From Actinoplanes oryzae (GTDB lineage: Bacteria; Actinomycetota; Actinomycetes; Mycobacteriales; Micromonosporaceae), in assembly GCF_030757795.1 (NCBI RefSeq), contig NZ_JAUQWH010000080.1:1-39619 (forward strand): 39,619 nucleotides of DNA, in the 5' to 3' direction. The notes beneath the pieces are model-generated. The model was not told where the DNA came from. It saw only the letters and a list, made by a program, of their open reading frames with translations, and did not search any database. The translations under genes and the position numbers were made by a program. Positions within the stretch are counted from its first letter, which is position 1, and each line of letters opens with the position of its first letter. Shown here in pieces: positions 1 to 7,269 of the stretch.

Positions 1-1
1 C

Positions 2-430
2 GTGGCGGGGCACGGCGGGGTGAGCGGCGGGTTCCGGACGCGGTTGTGGTCGGTGCCGGCGCGGCGCACGGCGGTGGCGGTGCTCGCGGTCGGCGATCGC
101 AGCGGCGGGCGGCTGCCGCAGCTCGAGGACGCGGTGCTGGACATCGCCCTGGACGCGGTCGAGGCGGCGACGGGGTTGCGCGAGCCGGCGCTGCGACCCG
201 GGCCGATGCGGGACGACCCGCAGGCGTACGCCGGACGCTGGGGCGAGCACGAGGTGGTCGCGGACGGCGACGCACTGCTGGTCTCGGGGGTGCGCGCGAT
301 GCCGTTCGGCGGTGACAGTTTCGTGGTGCCGGGGGTGTCCGCGCCGCGGCGGCACGTCGACTTCCTGCGTGACGCCGCGGGTGACCTGGCGTTCCTACGC
401 GTCGGGCTGCTTTGCTCCGCGCGTGGCTGA
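2..430 (+). CDS. C-terminal part of a serine hydrolase (beta-lactamase / class C-like), cut by the left edge
   Basis: Only the last 142 or so residues are present; the frame is open to the left edge, so the GTG at position 2 is not taken as a start. The visible part begins with GHGGVSGGF and, about 15 residues later, a hydrophobic AVAVLAV strand. This resembles the HxG box and following beta strand of serine beta-lactamase / DD-peptidase-like hydrolases, whose SxxK and YxN motifs would lie outside the window. The rest is a C-terminal tail without a motif I recognise. The stop lies 36 nt inside the convergent MarR gene. The family call rests on one motif; an exact substrate (peptide, ester or beta-lactam) cannot be assigned. 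Confidence 0.6.
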   Translation: MAGHGGVSGGFRTRLWSVPARRTAVAVLAVGDRSGGRLPQLEDAVLDIALDAVEAATGLREPALRPGPMRDDPQAYAGRWGEHEVVADGDALLVSGVRAMPFGGDSFVVPGVSAPRRHVDFLRDAAGDLAFLRVGLLCSARG

Positions 431-910
431 CAGGCGCTTGTTCGCGCGGTCGCTGGCCGCGGTGAGCCGCTCGACGAAGGCCACCACCTGACGCAGGTCC
501 TCGACGCCGGTGCCGGTGAGGACCTCGGCGATCTCGGCGCCGGCGAAGGCGAGGAAGGCGCGCGCCTGCTCCCGGGCGGCCGGCTCGGGCCGCAGGGTGA
601 CGCGGCGCCGGTCGGCGTGCTCGCGGCTGCGGCGGATGTGGCCCGCCGTCTCGAGCCGGTTGAGCAGCACGGTGGTGGCGCCCGAGGTCATGCCGATCTG
701 GCGGGACAGGTCCGCCGGGGTGAGCGGCCTGCCGTCCTCGGCCGCCCAGATGATGTGGCCCAGGGCGTTGGCGTCCGAGGTGGGCAGGCTCATCCAGGCC
801 GCCAGGTGCTGGTTGAGCTCGGCGAAGCTGACGGCCCAGTCGCGCAGCCGCTGCATCGCGGCGGTCTGCTCGGGGAGCCAGTCGGCGGTCAGCGGGTCCA
901 CGGTCGCCAT
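395..910 (-). CDS. MarR-family transcriptional regulator
   Basis: This is a 171-residue protein of usual MarR length. It has an N-terminal dimerisation helix region, then a winged helix at about residues 55-110: LTPADLSRQIGMTSGATTV is the helix-turn-helix, and HADRRRVTL is the wing with the conserved D-x-R-R-x-x-x-x-L pattern. A long C-terminal helix follows. It diverges from the FAD monooxygenase at 967; the 56-nt gap holds a 25-bp interrupted palindrome likely bound by this protein. Such pairs usually respond to a small aromatic or xenobiotic ligand that the neighbouring oxygenase modifies; the ligand here is unknown. Its 3' end overlaps the serine hydrolase gene convergently. Confidence 0.9.
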   Translation of the reverse strand: MATVDPLTADWLPEQTAAMQRLRDWAVSFAELNQHLAAWMSLPTSDANALGHIIWAAEDGRPLTPADLSRQIGMTSGATTVLLNRLETAGHIRRSREHADRRRVTLRPEPAAREQARAFLAFAGAEIAEVLTGTGVEDLRQVVAFVERLTAASDRANKRLSATRGAKQPDA

Positions 911-928
911 GCAAATCCCTTCACTGTG

Positions 929-953
929 TAGTAGCTTTACTCTAAAGCTTCTA
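929..953. promoter_or_regulatory. Inverted-repeat operator in the MarR/monooxygenase gap
   Basis: AGCTTTA (933-939) and TAAAGCT (943-949) form a perfect 7-bp inverted repeat around CTC. After one mismatch, TAG (929-931) and CTA (951-953) extend it, so 10 of 11 arm positions pair. The repeat is AT-rich in a GC-rich setting and lies 13 nt upstream of the monooxygenase ATG, next to its AGGGAGGA ribosome site (953-960), and 18 nt from the MarR start. Position and form fit a MarR dimer site controlling both genes. Binding is inferred. Confidence 0.7.
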
Positions 954-966
954 GGGAGGACATCCT

Positions 967-2145
967 ATGCCGTCAGCAGTGATCTCCGGGGCCAGCATCG
1001 CCGGGCTGTCCGCCGCCTTCTGGCTGCGCCGCACCGGCTGGGACGTGACCGTGATCGAGCGCGCGCCGGCCTTCCGCGACGGCGGGCAGAACGTCGACGT
1101 GCGCGGCGTCGCCCGCGAGGTACTCACCCGCATGGGCCTCTTCGACGTGGTCAAGGCGCTCAACACCACCGAGACGGGCACGGTCCTGGTCGACGCCGCC
1201 GGCAACGTGCGCGCCGAGCTGCCGTCGCAGGGCCCGGACGGCGCGACGGCCGAGCTGGAGGTGCTGCGCGGCGACTTCGCCCGCGCGATCCTCGAGCACC
1301 TGCCGCCGGGCGTCGAGATGATCTACGGCGACACGGTCAGCGAGATGACCGGCAGTGACGTCACCACGGCCGGCGGACGCAGCCTGCGGGCCGATCTGCT
1401 GGTCGTCGCCGAGGGGGTCCGGTCGGCGACCCGCGACCGGCTCTTCGGCCCGGCGGTCGACCGGCGCGAGCTGGGCATCACCATGGTCTTCGGCACGATC
1501 CCGCGCACGCCGGCCGACGACGACCGCTGGCGCTGGCACAACGCGGTCGGCGGACGTCAGATCCACCTGCGCCCCGACAACCACGGCACCACTCGCGCGA
1601 TCCTCTCCTACGCCGGCGGCGACGACCTCACGCGGCTCGACCGGCCGGAGGCCCTCGCCCGGGTCAGGGAACGATACGCCGACGCCGGCTGGGAGGCGCC
1701 GCGGATCCTCGACGGCTTCGACGCCTCCGACGACGTCTACATCGACCAGCTCGCCCAGATCCGCATGCCGGCCTGGCACCGCGGCCGGGTGGTGCTCGCC
1801 GGCGACGCCGCCTGGTGCGTGACCCCGATGGGCGGCGGGGGCGCGTCGCTCGCCCTCACCAGCGGGTACGTCCTGGCGGCGTACCTGGCCTCGGCAGAGC
1901 TCCCCGAGGCGCTCGCCGCCTACGAGACGTGGATGCGCCCGCTGGTCGACGACGTGCAGAAGCTGCCGCCGGGGCTGAAGCACTTCGCGTACCCGCGGAC
2001 CAGGCTGGGCCTCGCCGCCCGCGGCGTGGCCGACAGGCTCCTCACCTCCCGGCTGTTCGCCCCGATCGCGGCCAGGCTCACCGAGGTCGCCGCCACCGAC
2101 CGCCCGCTCCCCGAGATCCCCGCGCGCCCTAAACTTGCGCAATGA
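967..2145 (+). CDS. FAD-dependent monooxygenase (PHBH fold, TetX-like group)
   Basis: A 392-residue class A flavoprotein monooxygenase. The N-terminal dinucleotide fold starts SGASIAGLSAAFWLRR (a GxSxxG variant), with the acidic residue closing the second strand in VIERAPAF. Near residues 275-300, VVLAGDAAWCVTPMGGGGA is the second FAD-binding GD motif. Length is normal. The start has a strong AGGGAGGA site 6 nt upstream. Such enzymes use NAD(P)H and O2 to hydroxylate aromatic or polyketide substrates, or to inactivate drugs; no substrate can be read here. It is probably controlled by the divergent MarR protein. Its stop overlaps the next start as ATGA, so the SGNH hydrolase is translationally coupled. 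Confidence 0.9.
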   Translation: MPSAVISGASIAGLSAAFWLRRTGWDVTVIERAPAFRDGGQNVDVRGVAREVLTRMGLFDVVKALNTTETGTVLVDAAGNVRAELPSQGPDGATAELEVLRGDFARAILEHLPPGVEMIYGDTVSEMTGSDVTTAGGRSLRADLLVVAEGVRSATRDRLFGPAVDRRELGITMVFGTIPRTPADDDRWRWHNAVGGRQIHLRPDNHGTTRAILSYAGGDDLTRLDRPEALARVRERYADAGWEAPRILDGFDASDDVYIDQLAQIRMPAWHRGRVVLAGDAAWCVTPMGGGGASLALTSGYVLAAYLASAELPEALAAYETWMRPLVDDVQKLPPGLKHFAYPRTRLGLAARGVADRLLTSRLFAPIAARLTEVAATDRPLPEIPARPKLAQ

Positions 2146-2900
2146 GCATGAGGTACGCGGCGGTGGGCGACAGCTACTCCGAGGGGATGGGGGACGAGCT
2201 GCCCGACGGCACTCCCCGCGGCTGGACGGATCTCGTCGCCGCGGGGCTGGCGGGCGGGTCGGACGAGCCGGTGGAGTACGCCAACTTCGCGGTGCGCGGG
2301 CGGCTGCTCGAGCCGATCGTGCGGGAGCAGGTGGAGGCGGCGCTCGCGCTGTCGCCCGCGCCGACGCTGATGACGCTCAACGGGGGCGGCAACGACATGA
2401 TGCGGCCGGGCACCGACACCCCGAAGCTGATCGGGCTGATCGAGCAGGCCGTGCGGCGCATCACCGAGGCGGGCGTGCGCCTGGTCGTGGTCAGCGGGGC
2501 GGACCCGTCGGCGCGGCTGCCCTTCGGGGCGATGATGCGCAAGCGCGGCGAGATTTTGACCCGGGCGACGGTCCAGCTGGCCGACCGGTACGGGTTCCAG
2601 CTCGTCGACGTGTTCCACGACACCGAGATCCGGCGCTCGGCGTACTGGTCGGCCGACCGGCTGCACCTCAACGCCGCGGGGCATCAGCGGGTCGCCGGGC
2701 TGGTGCTGAGCGCGCTGGGCCACGAGCGGGCGGCGCACGCCGTCGACCCCGGCCCGGAGGAGAGCCGCCGGCTGCTGCAGGAGGCCAGGTACTACCGCGA
2801 GCACGTGTTGCCGTGGGTGACCCGCCGGCTGCGCGGGCAGTCGTCGGGCGACAACCGGACGGGCAAGTACGTCACGTGGACCCCGATCAGCGCGGGCTGA
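2142..2900 (+). CDS. SGNH/GDSL-type hydrolase
   Basis: A 252-residue esterase/lipase-type protein. Block I is AVGDSYSEGMGD, with the nucleophile Ser at residue 11. Block II is NFAVRG, block III is NGGGND, and block V is DRLHLNAAGH with the catalytic Asp and His. No signal peptide is visible, so it is probably cytoplasmic. The C-terminal 70 residues extend past the fold and are rich in Arg and Glu. ATGA overlap with the monooxygenase suggests an operon and a shared substrate, for example de-esterification next to oxidation; that is inference. The last 14 nt overlap a decayed regulator on the other strand. Confidence 0.9.
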   Translation: MSMRYAAVGDSYSEGMGDELPDGTPRGWTDLVAAGLAGGSDEPVEYANFAVRGRLLEPIVREQVEAALALSPAPTLMTLNGGGNDMMRPGTDTPKLIGLIEQAVRRITEAGVRLVVVSGADPSARLPFGAMMRKRGEILTRATVQLADRYGFQLVDVFHDTEIRRSAYWSADRLHLNAAGHQRVAGLVLSALGHERAAHAVDPGPEESRRLLQEARYYREHVLPWVTRRLRGQSSGDNRTGKYVTWTPISAG

Positions 2901-3135
2901 CCGGGGTCCGGCGGAAGGGTCGGCGGCGGGCGGCGGGCAGCGCCGCAGGACCCTCTCGCCGGCAGCGTCGAGGCGCCGCCGGGAGGTGGCGAGCACCGTC
3001 CGCCCGCAGCCGGTAGCCGCCCGGTTCGTGCACGATCGCGTCCGCCCCGATGCGGCGCCGCAGCCGGGAGATGTAGCTGTGCAGCCCGTCGCGGCGCAGC
3101 TCCACGGGCCCCGGCAGGGCGACGTCGATGCCCAC
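2887..3135 (-). pseudogene. Remnant of a SARP/AfsR-type (OmpR-like winged helix) regulator
   Basis: The frame begins GTG with DVALPGPVELRRDG, which resembles the first strands of SARP/BTAD regulators. It jumps directly to LHSYISRLRRRIG and HEPGGYRL, the recognition helix and wing of the same domain. About 50-60 residues that normally lie between them are missing, as are the whole BTAD region and any downstream domains; the tail is Arg/Pro-rich and non-homologous. An ATG at 3143 overlapping the TetR stop as ATGA opens a different frame, consistent with frameshift decay of a once-coupled gene. It could still express an 82-residue peptide, but not a working DNA-binding domain. Confidence 0.6.
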
Positions 3136-3139
3136 GCGG

Positions 3140-3706
3140 TCATTCTCGGCCGAACAGGATGCTCCGCAACACCCTCGTGAGGTGTGCCGCCACCTCGTCG
3201 GGGGTCATCGTGGCGAGCGGGCCGGTCCGGGCGATGTAGCGGTTGACCGTGACGCCGATCAGCTGCGCGCCGAGCATCGCCACGCGGGCCTCGATGTCGT
3301 CGCCGTCCATGAGCTTGCGGTAGGCCTCGATGCTGTTGCGCGCCATCGCCTCGAGCAGGGTGGCCGCGGCCTGCTGGTCGGTGCCGACGCTGCGCAGGAG
3401 CACGACGAGCGGGTCGGCGGCGGCGCCGGCCTCCATGCGGTCGACGTAGGCGCGGGCGACCCGCTCGGGCAGGGTCGCCGGGTCGCCGGTGACGACCTCG
3501 TCCAGCTCGCGGTGCCCCGGCACGGCCGCCAGGAACAGCTGCTCCTTCGACCCGAACTGGCGCAGGACCAGCCCGTGGGTCACGCCGGCGCGCGCGGCGA
3601 TGTCGCGCACGGTCGCGCCGGCGAATCCGCGCTCGCCGAAGCTGGCGCGGGCGGCCTCGAGGATGGCCCGGCGATGGCCTTCGGGATCACGGCGGTGGGG
3701 GCTCAC
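3140..3706 (-). CDS. TetR-family transcriptional regulator
   Basis: From the GTG at 3706 the protein is 188 residues, the usual TetR length. The N-terminal helix-turn-helix reads AILEAARASFGERGFAGATV, then RDIAARAGVTHGLVLRQFGSKEQLF. The C-terminal ligand domain ends VLRSILFGRE. I chose GTG 3706 because upstream in-frame ATGs (for example 3751) would place the operator palindrome inside the coding region and the extra residues do not resemble the family. It diverges from the SDR-like gene at 3780, and a perfect 24-bp palindrome lies between them. Likely a ligand-released repressor of itself and the neighbour. The ligand is unknown. Confidence 0.9.
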   Translation of the reverse strand: MSPHRRDPEGHRRAILEAARASFGERGFAGATVRDIAARAGVTHGLVLRQFGSKEQLFLAAVPGHRELDEVVTGDPATLPERVARAYVDRMEAGAAADPLVVLLRSVGTDQQAAATLLEAMARNSIEAYRKLMDGDDIEARVAMLGAQLIGVTVNRYIARTGPLATMTPDEVAAHLTRVLRSILFGRE

Positions 3707-3731
3707 GGGTCCACCGTAGCCGAGGTACGCT

Positions 3732-3755
3732 CTTAATGACCACGTGGTCATTAAG
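3732..3755. promoter_or_regulatory. Perfect 24-bp palindromic operator for the TetR regulator
   Basis: The half site CTTAATGACCAC (3732-3743) is followed directly by its exact reverse complement (3744-3755), with no spacer or mismatch. The inner TGACCAC/GTGGTCA core is typical of TetR-family operators. It lies between the TetR start (3706) and the SDR-like ATG (3780), upstream of the GGGAGGG ribosome site at 3764-3770, and probably covers the promoter of one or both genes. Confidence 0.85.
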
Positions 3756-3779
3756 CTTCTCCCGGGAGGGACACCCACC

Positions 3780-4466
3780 ATGACCAGCGCAGTCATCATC
3801 GGAGGCACCGCCGGCATCGGCCGCCACATCGCCGAGCGCTACGCGAGCCGCGGCGACTCGGTCGTCATCGCCGGCCGCGACACCGCCCGCGCCGAGGCCG
3901 TCGCCAAGGAGATCGGCGCGGGCGTCACGGGCCTCGGCGTCGACCTGGCGCACCCCGAGACCATCGCGGCCTCGCTCGCCGGGGTCGGCGCGGTCGACCA
4001 CCTGATCATCACGGCCTCGCACCAGCAGCCCAACACGTTCAAGAACTTCGACATCACCGGCGCGGTCACCGCCGTCACGACCAAGCTCGTCGGGTACGCC
4101 GAGACCGTGCGCGCCCTGCACGACCGGTTCACCCCCGGCGGGGCCGTCGTGCTGTTCGGCGGGCTCGCCAAGGAGCGCCCCTACCCGGGGTCCACGGTGG
4201 TCACCACGTTCAACGGCGGCATCACCGGGCTCGTGAAGACCCTCGCCGTCGAGGCCGCCCCGATCCGCGTCAACGCCCTGCACCCGGCGCTGGTCGGCGA
4301 CAGCCCGCGCTGGGCCGGCGCCGACCTCGGGCACGCGGTCGCCCGCACCCCGATCGGGCGGCTGGTCACCCTCGACGAGGTCGCCGACGCGACGGAGTTC
4401 CTGCTGCGCAACGGCGGCATGAACGGCCACGACCTGTTCGTCGACGGCGGCATCCTCACGCAGTGA
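3780..4466 (+). CDS. SDR-fold oxidoreductase lacking the canonical catalytic residues
   Basis: A 228-residue short-chain dehydrogenase/reductase-fold protein. The nucleotide motif GGTAGIG (residues 8-14) and AGRD (31-34) are intact. LAVEAAPIRVNALHPA and a C-terminal FVDGG are typical of the family. Aligning LVKTLAVE to canonical members places Val141 and Asn145 where Tyr and Lys of YxxxK belong, and Gly near 128 where the catalytic Ser belongs. It may therefore bind NAD(P)H without the usual chemistry, or use another active site. The ATG at 3780 has a GGGAGGG site. Expression is likely controlled by the divergent TetR protein through the 24-bp palindrome. Confidence 0.85.
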   Translation: MTSAVIIGGTAGIGRHIAERYASRGDSVVIAGRDTARAEAVAKEIGAGVTGLGVDLAHPETIAASLAGVGAVDHLIITASHQQPNTFKNFDITGAVTAVTTKLVGYAETVRALHDRFTPGGAVVLFGGLAKERPYPGSTVVTTFNGGITGLVKTLAVEAAPIRVNALHPALVGDSPRWAGADLGHAVARTPIGRLVTLDEVADATEFLLRNGGMNGHDLFVDGGILTQ

Positions 4467-4475
4467 CCGTTTGAC

Positions 4476-4515
4476 CTGGGGCGGGCGGGGAATGCGTCGG
4501 CGTCCCCGCCCCCAG
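4476..4515 (+). terminator. GC-rich hairpin after the SDR-like gene, touching the next ribosome site
   Basis: The left arm 4476-4491 (CTGGGG then CGGGCGGGGA) pairs with 4503-4515 (TCCCCGCCCCCAG) if three left-arm bases are bulged out, giving 13 pairs around an 11-nt loop. It starts 10 nt after the SDR stop. There is no U tract, as is common for actinomycete terminators. The right arm ends at the first bases of the AGGAGG site (4514-4519) of the DUF2243 gene, so it could also act as an attenuator or partly hide that site. Confidence 0.5.
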
Positions 4516-4526
4516 GAGGTGCTGTC

Positions 4527-4958
4527 ATGTCCGCAGCCGGTCGCAACACTCTTTCCGGGGTGCTGCTCGGCCTGGGCGTCGCCGGCTTCGTCGACGAGAC
4601 GGTGTTCCACCAGCTGCTGCACTGGCACCACTTCTACGACAAGTCGACCCCGGCGGCGGGGCTGGTGTCCGACGGCATCTTCCACGCGTTCAGCTGGTTT
4701 TCCACGATCGCCGCGCTGTTCCTGCTCGCGGACCTGCGGCGGCGCGCCGCCTTCGAGCGCCTGTCCTGGTGGGGCGGGCTGCTGGCGGGCGCCGGCGCCT
4801 TCCAGCTGTACGACGGCACGGTGCAGCACAAGCTCCTGCGGCTGCACCAGATCCGCTACCACGTGGACCTCACCCCGTACGACTGGACCTGGAACGTCAT
4901 CGCCGTCGCCCTGCTGCTCGCGGGCGTCGCGTTGCTGGCCCGGGCCCGGCGCCGATGA
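4527..4958 (+). CDS. DUF2243 family membrane protein
   Basis: A 143-residue protein with about four membrane segments: LSGVLLGLGVAGFVDETVF, FHAFSWFSTIAALFLLADL, WWGGLLAGAGAFQLYDGTV and WNVIAVALLLAGVALLA. The histidine-rich motifs VFHQLLHWHH and VQHKLLRLHQIR are characteristic of DUF2243 and could bind metal or haem; that is inference. It has a good AGGAGG site. The stop overlaps the start of the CtaG-like gene as ATGA, so the two are translationally coupled and probably work together in the membrane, perhaps in copper/haem-copper oxidase biology as suggested by the partner. Biochemical role unknown. Confidence 0.85.
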   Translation: MSAAGRNTLSGVLLGLGVAGFVDETVFHQLLHWHHFYDKSTPAAGLVSDGIFHAFSWFSTIAALFLLADLRRRAAFERLSWWGGLLAGAGAFQLYDGTVQHKLLRLHQIRYHVDLTPYDWTWNVIAVALLLAGVALLARARRR

Positions 4959-5686
4959 TCCTGCCGGCCCTGCTGTACGCCGCCGGCATGCTGGCCGTAC
5001 ACCGCAAAGGCAGCTGGTGGCCCACCGAGCGGGCAGCCTGCTGGATGGCGGGAGTCCTCGCCGCGTCCCTCGCCGTGCACGGCCCGCTCGCCGCAGCCGC
5101 GCACCACGACGTCGCCGCCCACACCGTCGCGCACCTGCTGCTCGGCATGACCGCTCCCCTGCTGCTGGTCCTCGGCGCGCCCGTGACCCTCGCCCTGCGC
5201 GCCCTGCCGGTGCCCCAGGCCCGCGCACTGTCGCACCTGCTGCGCAGCCGCCCGGTACGCGTCGTCACGCACCCGGTGACCGCGGCCGTCCTCAACGCCG
5301 CCGGCCTGTGGGCGATCTACCTGACCGGCCTGCACCGGGCGACCGGGCTCGTCCAGCTGCACATCCTCGCGTCCGGTTACCTGTTCACGGCCGCGATCAT
5401 CGGCGTCGACCCGGCCCCGCACCGGCCGGGCCGCACGGTCCGCGCCGCCGCCCTGATCGGCTTCCTCGCCGCCCACGGCATCCTCGCCAAGTACCTCGGC
5501 TCCCCGCTCATGTACTACGGCGGCGACGCCATCGACCTGGTGCTCATCGTCCTGTTCTGCCGCGAGTGGTACCAGGCCGCCGACCCGCACCATCGCCGGA
5601 GCCGCCGCATCCCCGGCACCCGCCCGCCGCGCGTGCCGTGGCGCCTGCCCGACGAGCTCAGGACCGCGGGTGGTAGGTCATCGTGA
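4955..5686 (+). CDS. Cytochrome c oxidase assembly factor CtaG-like membrane protein
   Basis: A 243-residue polytopic protein with roughly six membrane segments. The region HDVAAHTVAHLLLGMTAPLLLVLGAPVTLALRA carries the conserved His and the GxP turn of the caa3_CtaG family. QLHILASGYLF and LAKYLGSPLMYYGGDAIDLVLIVLFCREWY follow in the usual order. In Bacillus, CtaG is needed for active caa3 oxidase, probably for copper insertion. Here no oxidase gene is adjacent. It starts by ATGA overlap with DUF2243; longer in-frame starts upstream would run through DUF2243 and are rejected. It is convergent with the permease, 38 nt away. Confidence 0.88.
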   Translation: MILPALLYAAGMLAVHRKGSWWPTERAACWMAGVLAASLAVHGPLAAAAHHDVAAHTVAHLLLGMTAPLLLVLGAPVTLALRALPVPQARALSHLLRSRPVRVVTHPVTAAVLNAAGLWAIYLTGLHRATGLVQLHILASGYLFTAAIIGVDPAPHRPGRTVRAAALIGFLAAHGILAKYLGSPLMYYGGDAIDLVLIVLFCREWYQAADPHHRRSRRIPGTRPPRVPWRLPDELRTAGGRSS

Positions 5687-5744
5687 CCTGCACGGCGGCG
5701 ATGTAGCGGCGGTGCGCGTAGGCGTCACGGGACAGCGCCGCCAC
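5658..5744 (-). other. Possible 28-residue ORF bridging the ends of the CtaG-like and permease genes
   Basis: A GTG-started frame encodes a peptide ending AYAHRRYIAAVQVTMTYHPRS. It overlaps the last 29 nt of the CtaG-like gene and the last 20 nt of the permease gene, in another frame from the permease. Its amino-acid mix looks more protein-like than usual antisense frames, and the frame stays open upstream through the permease tail. No ribosome site is visible. It may be the displaced C-terminus of an older gene or chance. Confidence 0.2.
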
Positions 5745-7149
5745 GTCGAGGGGAATCGGTGCGGTTGAGGCGGGAGTGGTGGCGGCTGTAGAACCAGTAG
5801 ACCAGGGCGCCCAGGACGAACCAGACGGCGAAGCGGAGCCAGGTCACCGGGTCCAGGAAGGTGATCAGCCAGATCGAGAAGATGATGCCGACGATCGGGA
5901 TCACCGGCATCCAGGGGAGGCGGAAGGCGCGCGGCGCGTCGGGGCGGCGGTAGCGCAGGACGATCACCGCGACGCAGACCACGACGAAGGCGAGCAGGAT
6001 GCCGATGTTCGTCAGCTCGGCGGCCTCGCGGATCGGCAGGAAGCCCGCGATGATCGCGGACGCGATGCCGGCGATCCACGTCACGCGGGACGGGACGCGG
6101 CGGCGGGGGTGCAGCTTGGCGAACCAGGCGGGGAGCAGGCCGTCGCGGCTCATGGCGTACCAGACGCGGGTGACGCCGAGCATGAAGGTGAACATCACGG
6201 TGAGGATGCCGATGATGGCGCCGACGGCGATGACGTCGGCCAGGCCGCTGAGGCCCACGGCGGCGAAGGCGGAGGAGAAGCCGCTCTCCGGGTCGATCTC
6301 GCGGTAGTCCTGCATGCCGGTCAGCACGAGCGTCGCCAGCACATAGAGGACCATGGAGATCAGCAGGGAGTAGATGATCGCTCGGGGCAGGTGGCGCCGG
6401 GCGTCCTTGGACTCCTCCGCGGCGGTGCTCATCGCGTCGTAGCCGAACACCGCGAAGAACACCGTGGCGGCGCCGGTGATCGCCCCGCTGATGCCGAACG
6501 GGAAAAACGGCTGGTAGTTCTGCGACCGTACGTGGAAGAAGCCGACGATGACGACCAGCAGGACCACCGCGATCTTGATCGCGACCACGGCCGTCTCGGC
6601 GCGCGCGGCCGCGCGGATCCCCCGATTGAGCAGGTACGCGATGAGCAGGCACAACACCATCGCGAACAGGTCGACCACGTGCCCGTCGCCGGTGCCGGGC
6701 GCGCCGAGCATCCATGCGGGCAGGTCGGCGCCGAGCTCGCCCATGAGGAACGAGAAGTATCCCGAGATGCCGATCGCGACCACCGAGACGATCGCCGTGT
6801 ACTCCAGCAGCAGGTCCCAGCCGATGAACCAGCCGACCACCTCGCCGAGCACGACATAGCCGTACGTGTAGGCGGACCCGGCCTTGGGGATCATGCCCGC
6901 GAACTCGGCGTAGGACAGCGCCGCCGCCGCGCTCGCGATGCCCGCCAGCAGGAACGAGACGAGCACCGCCGGCCCGGCCGTCTCGTGCGCCACCGCCCCG
7001 GCCAGCGCGAAGATCCCCGCCCCGATGATGCCGCCCACCCCGATGGCGGTCAGCTGCCACAGGCCGAGCGACCGGGTCAGATGGCCGCTGCCCTCGTCGC
7101 TCACGTCGTCGAGGGGCTTGCGGCGGAACAGATCAGAAGTCGCCGTCAT
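5725..7149 (-). CDS. APC-superfamily amino acid permease (cationic amino acid transporter type)
   Basis: From ATG 7149 the protein is 474 residues with about 12-13 membrane segments. The N-terminus MTATSDLFRRKPLDDV followed by LGLWQLTAIGVGGIIGAGIF is the signature of the CAT (TC 2.A.3.3) group, whose first helix has the conserved GxGxxIGxGIF substrate loop. YAEFAGMIPKAGSAYTYGYVVLGE and VFFAVFGYDAMSTAAEESKD are also typical. It is likely a proton-coupled importer of amino acids in the cytoplasmic membrane. An upstream in-frame ATG at 7194 would add 15 residues but has no ribosome site and abuts a palindrome; AAGAG precedes 7149. No co-transcribed gene is visible. Confidence 0.88.
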   Translation of the reverse strand: MTATSDLFRRKPLDDVSDEGSGHLTRSLGLWQLTAIGVGGIIGAGIFALAGAVAHETAGPAVLVSFLLAGIASAAAALSYAEFAGMIPKAGSAYTYGYVVLGEVVGWFIGWDLLLEYTAIVSVVAIGISGYFSFLMGELGADLPAWMLGAPGTGDGHVVDLFAMVLCLLIAYLLNRGIRAAARAETAVVAIKIAVVLLVVIVGFFHVRSQNYQPFFPFGISGAITGAATVFFAVFGYDAMSTAAEESKDARRHLPRAIIYSLLISMVLYVLATLVLTGMQDYREIDPESGFSSAFAAVGLSGLADVIAVGAIIGILTVMFTFMLGVTRVWYAMSRDGLLPAWFAKLHPRRRVPSRVTWIAGIASAIIAGFLPIREAAELTNIGILLAFVVVCVAVIVLRYRRPDAPRAFRLPWMPVIPIVGIIFSIWLITFLDPVTWLRFAVWFVLGALVYWFYSRHHSRLNRTDSPRRGGAVP

Positions 7150-7195
7150 GCTCTTGGCGTACCACGTTCGCGGCGGTTTCGCATCCATGCCCATG

Positions 7196-7207
7196 GATCA
7201 ATTGATC
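7196..7207. promoter_or_regulatory. AT-rich palindrome upstream of the permease gene
   Basis: GATCAATTGATC is a perfect 12-bp palindrome. After one mismatch on each side, AT/AT extends it. It lies in the only AT-rich island of the 120-nt gap between the permease and the divergent acetamidase-like gene, so a regulator site or promoter is plausible. No local regulator gene is adjacent. Confidence 0.35.
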
Positions 7208-7269
7208 GATTAACTTCGCCGTCACGCGGTGGCGACAGGGCGGATACGGCGCCCTCGTAGAACTGCGGC

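Noticed and set aside
2887..3135. Intact SARP activator
   Set aside because: The middle of the winged helix and the whole BTAD region are missing.
3706..3829. Longer TetR starts at 3751 or 3829
   Set aside because: They would put the 24-bp operator inside the coding sequence and overlap the divergent gene; the added residues are not family-like.
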